From Azorinus chamasolen (taxonomy: Eukaryota; Mollusca; Bivalvia; Cardiida; Solecurtidae): a stretch of DNA of 64,000 bases. Positions 62,341-64,000 of this stretch are shown in pieces (the first letter of the stretch is position 1; each line of letters starts with the position of its first letter). Under the pieces are notes generated by a model, which saw nothing but the letters and a program-made list of their open reading frames with translations, did no database searches and was not told the origin of the DNA. Location of the stretch: contig OY755242.1 of the NCBI GenBank assembly GCA_963576725.1, positions 30,402,225 to 30,466,224 of the forward strand. Direction: 5' to 3'. Both the position numbers and the translations under genes were made by a program.

Positions 62341-62553
62341 ACCCTTTCCTCCATAGATACGCTTTTCTACGCCTCTGTAATATAAACCACTTCTTAAAAC
62401 CATTGTGATCCTATAGGAGCAAATGCTCTATTCATCACAATAGTTTCAAATTACAAAATTCTAAAACTTTCCTTTCCTCTAGTTAATGCCCCTTTTCGGT
62501 AGATTTATTCAAAGGGGTTGGGTCTAAAAATAGCCTATGAGGGAATGGGTTAA
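62338..62553 (+). mobile_element. TTAA-B MITE with shortened left arm
   Basis: TTAACCCTTTCCTCCATAGA to TATGAGGGAATGGGTTAA. CCATTGTGAT joins directly to CCTATAGGAGCAAATGCTCT; the left arm up to the tip is missing. Confidence 0.85.
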
Positions 62554-62604
62554 GAGCTAATCAGAGGTCCAGATACAACGCGTAAAGTAAAACATGTTCA
62601 AGAA

Positions 62605-62940
62605 TAACTACTGTATTTCCCCCACCTATGTTGTGAACACTCTTTAGAATACTGTGTCTGGCTAGCCCTGGATATTAAACACGGAAAAGTGTTGCAACAC
62701 AGACGCCCGGCTCATGAAACATGTATAAAATAAGTTGAAATGTCCCTAAATTGGCGTTTTGTAACATCTGGAATCGAAAAATAAAGTTTGGGGAGGACTG
62801 AGACAAAGCTGAATTTTCTTTTATTGAATATTGTCTAAAAACGCCCAAACATTTATTTTTCGACTCAAGTTGTTACAAAACGTCAATTTAGGGACATTTA
62901 AACTTATGTTAGACATATTTCATGAGCCGGACGCCTGTGG
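62605..62940. mobile_element. H left half followed by a MITE with ~95-bp terminal inverted repeats
   Basis: 62608-62652 is an H left arm (CCACCTATGTTGTGAACACT). 62698-62939 starts CACAGACGCCCGGCTCATGA and ends TCATGAGCCGGACGCCTGTG. The arms pair for about 95 bp including AAATGTCCCTAAATTGNCGT. Spacer about 50 bp. No duplicated target is evident, and it is the only copy here. Confidence 0.75.
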
Positions 62941-63063
62941 GTTAAAAACACAATAGATGCACTCCGACATGGTGTTCTAGCATCTACAGGCACATTGGGT
63001 AACCTTTAGCATGTTGCTTGGCAGTATTACTTTCAGTTTCAAAATACACGTTATCTTTAAGAC

Positions 63064-63300
63064 TTTAACTATTCCCTTCATTCAAACGCCTTTTCTATCC
63101 TTGGCAACCAGAGTAGAGCCGTATGATCAGGATCTGCTCTGTTTGCTTATGGAATTATATACACGTAGATGTAATTCTAGTTTCTGTCAGTGTGAAAATA
63201 CCATCATGTACCATTATAAAAACATCAGTTTGAGGTCATAAATATTCATAATGGCTTTAATGCGTACATGAATATTGAACAGGTAAATTGTTATTATGAG
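63064..63300 (+). mobile_element. TTAA-A2 MITE lacking its left hairpin arm
   Basis: TTTAACTATTCCCTTCATTC, GGCAACCAGAGTA then directly GAGCCGTATGATCAGGATCT. The A2 tail follows to GAACAGGTAAATTGTTA. Confidence 0.75.
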
Positions 63301-63450
63301 CCCATTCTCGAGTAAATGAAACTTTAAGACGTGTGTAGTTATGACACTATTGTGATAGAGCATTTGCTCCATAGGAGCAACTGTTCTACTTATCACAATG
63401 GTTTAAAAAGTGATTTTTACAGAGGTGTCAAAAATGAGGGAATGGGTTAA
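63300..63450 (-). mobile_element. TTAA-B MITE, left end lost
   Basis: CCCATTCTCGAGTAAATGAA, hairpin TAGAGCATTTGCTCCATAGG with partner, to GAGGGAATGGGTTAA. Confidence 0.8.
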
Positions 63451-64000
63451 GCAAGCTTCTATTAACCTTTAGCTTGTAGAGTAAATAAAATTGTCTTCAG
63501 CAGAAAACATTAAAGCATACCGCAACCATATTTCTTTTCAAATAAACGATCATGGCAACAGACAGTCAGAACACGGGAGAGACGTAGGGTAACGTGGCGT
63601 CTCATCTGGATCAAAACTCATTACAATTTGTCCGCAGCCAGCTAAAGGTAAAGCTGTGCTTCGGTCCTATTTTTCAAACACGATCTCAACACAAAGAACT
63701 CGACAATCAAACGGCAGACCGAATTGTTAGTTTAGGCATTCTTAGTTAGCGAGGAGGTGAATAACTTCGCGCACATATCAATCCAGATCTTACTCAGTAA
63801 ATCATCCTCTAATCTGGATCCAAACTGTTACTGGCCATTTTTGAAAGAAATGAATGAGAAATATGTTAGCAAATGACCAGATGCGCGTGCATAAATTTAA
63901 CAGACTATGATTAAAGCTGCCATAATGAAAGATAATGTCCATTTACGTCTCAGTTTGCAGATAAATCGGGCATTTTGAATAAATCAGCGAAAAATGGGGG
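63451..64000. other. Spacer with E scraps
   Basis: TAACGTGGCGTCTCATCTGG near 63590 and CTAATCTGGATCCAAACTGT near 63810 are right halves of E stems. No sign of tubulin exon 1. Confidence 0.4.

Overview
This is animal nuclear DNA with very few genes and many repeats. Two recognisable genes are present, both with introns and canonical GT/AG splice sites. On the minus strand is a beta-tubulin gene (exons 2, 3 and 4; the first exon lies outside the window, beyond base 64000). On the plus strand is the last exon of a gene encoding an anhydro-N-acetylmuramic acid kinase (AnmK)-like protein. Typical animal beta-tubulin with large introns, a (TCTG)n repeat element headed by a GGGGGAGACA hairpin, and repeats that open with ACAAGAG and end in a GACGAC-rich stretch plus GAGCTA all suggest a marine mollusc, probably a bivalve. 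That assignment rests on memory of such genomes and was not searched.

Roughly two thirds of the window is short non-autonomous DNA transposons (MITEs), about 200-250 bp each, with a palindrome in the middle. Labels used here: (1) TTAA families, flanked by TTAA and starting CCC, as in the piggyBac superfamily: A and A2 (ends CCCTTTCCCT, hairpin around GACGGCTCCTATAGGAGC), B (ends CCCATTCCCTCATA, hairpin around GCATTTGCTCC), D (ends CCCTTCGCTTGC), E (ends CCCTTTCGCTGCCAA) and F (ends CCCTTTCGGCGCCAA). (2) CAGT families C1-C7, flanked by TA and running CAGT...ACTG, resembling pogo/Tigger-type elements. (3) Fold-back families H, H2 and J, and some single long inverted repeats. Several nested insertions give internal proof of the target sites: an empty J copy near 3862 and a filled J copy at 27579-27829 differ exactly by an A element plus a duplicated TTAA.

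Layout. 1-15.7 kb: MITE field, including a 155-bp tandem array inside a nested transposon (6.6-8.0 kb) and a tRNA-like SINE head (13.1 kb). 15.8-16.2 kb: AnmK-like terminal exon. 16.7-35 kb: MITEs, a retroposon with 17-bp target duplication (18.5 kb), a broken small ORF (18.7-19.0 kb), a 39-bp minisatellite (21.2-22.1 kb), a low-repeat stretch (23.7-26.2 kb) and a triple nest (31.5-32.3 kb). 35.3-53.0 kb: beta-tubulin 3' end, exons 4, 3 and 2, with a 1.6-kb intron and a 14.6-kb intron; the large intron carries a 67-copy 35-bp minisatellite. 53-64 kb: presumably tubulin intron 1, again MITE-rich.

The most interesting signals concern the palindromes rather than the genes. The TTAA families A, A2, D, E and F share one stem template, A and D even sharing the same internal A-A mismatch. 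The tip GCTCC-NNNN-GGAGC recurs in the unrelated CAGT families. Many copies are broken, swapped or deleted exactly at the hairpin tip. Tandem arrays have grown out of single MITE arms at three places.
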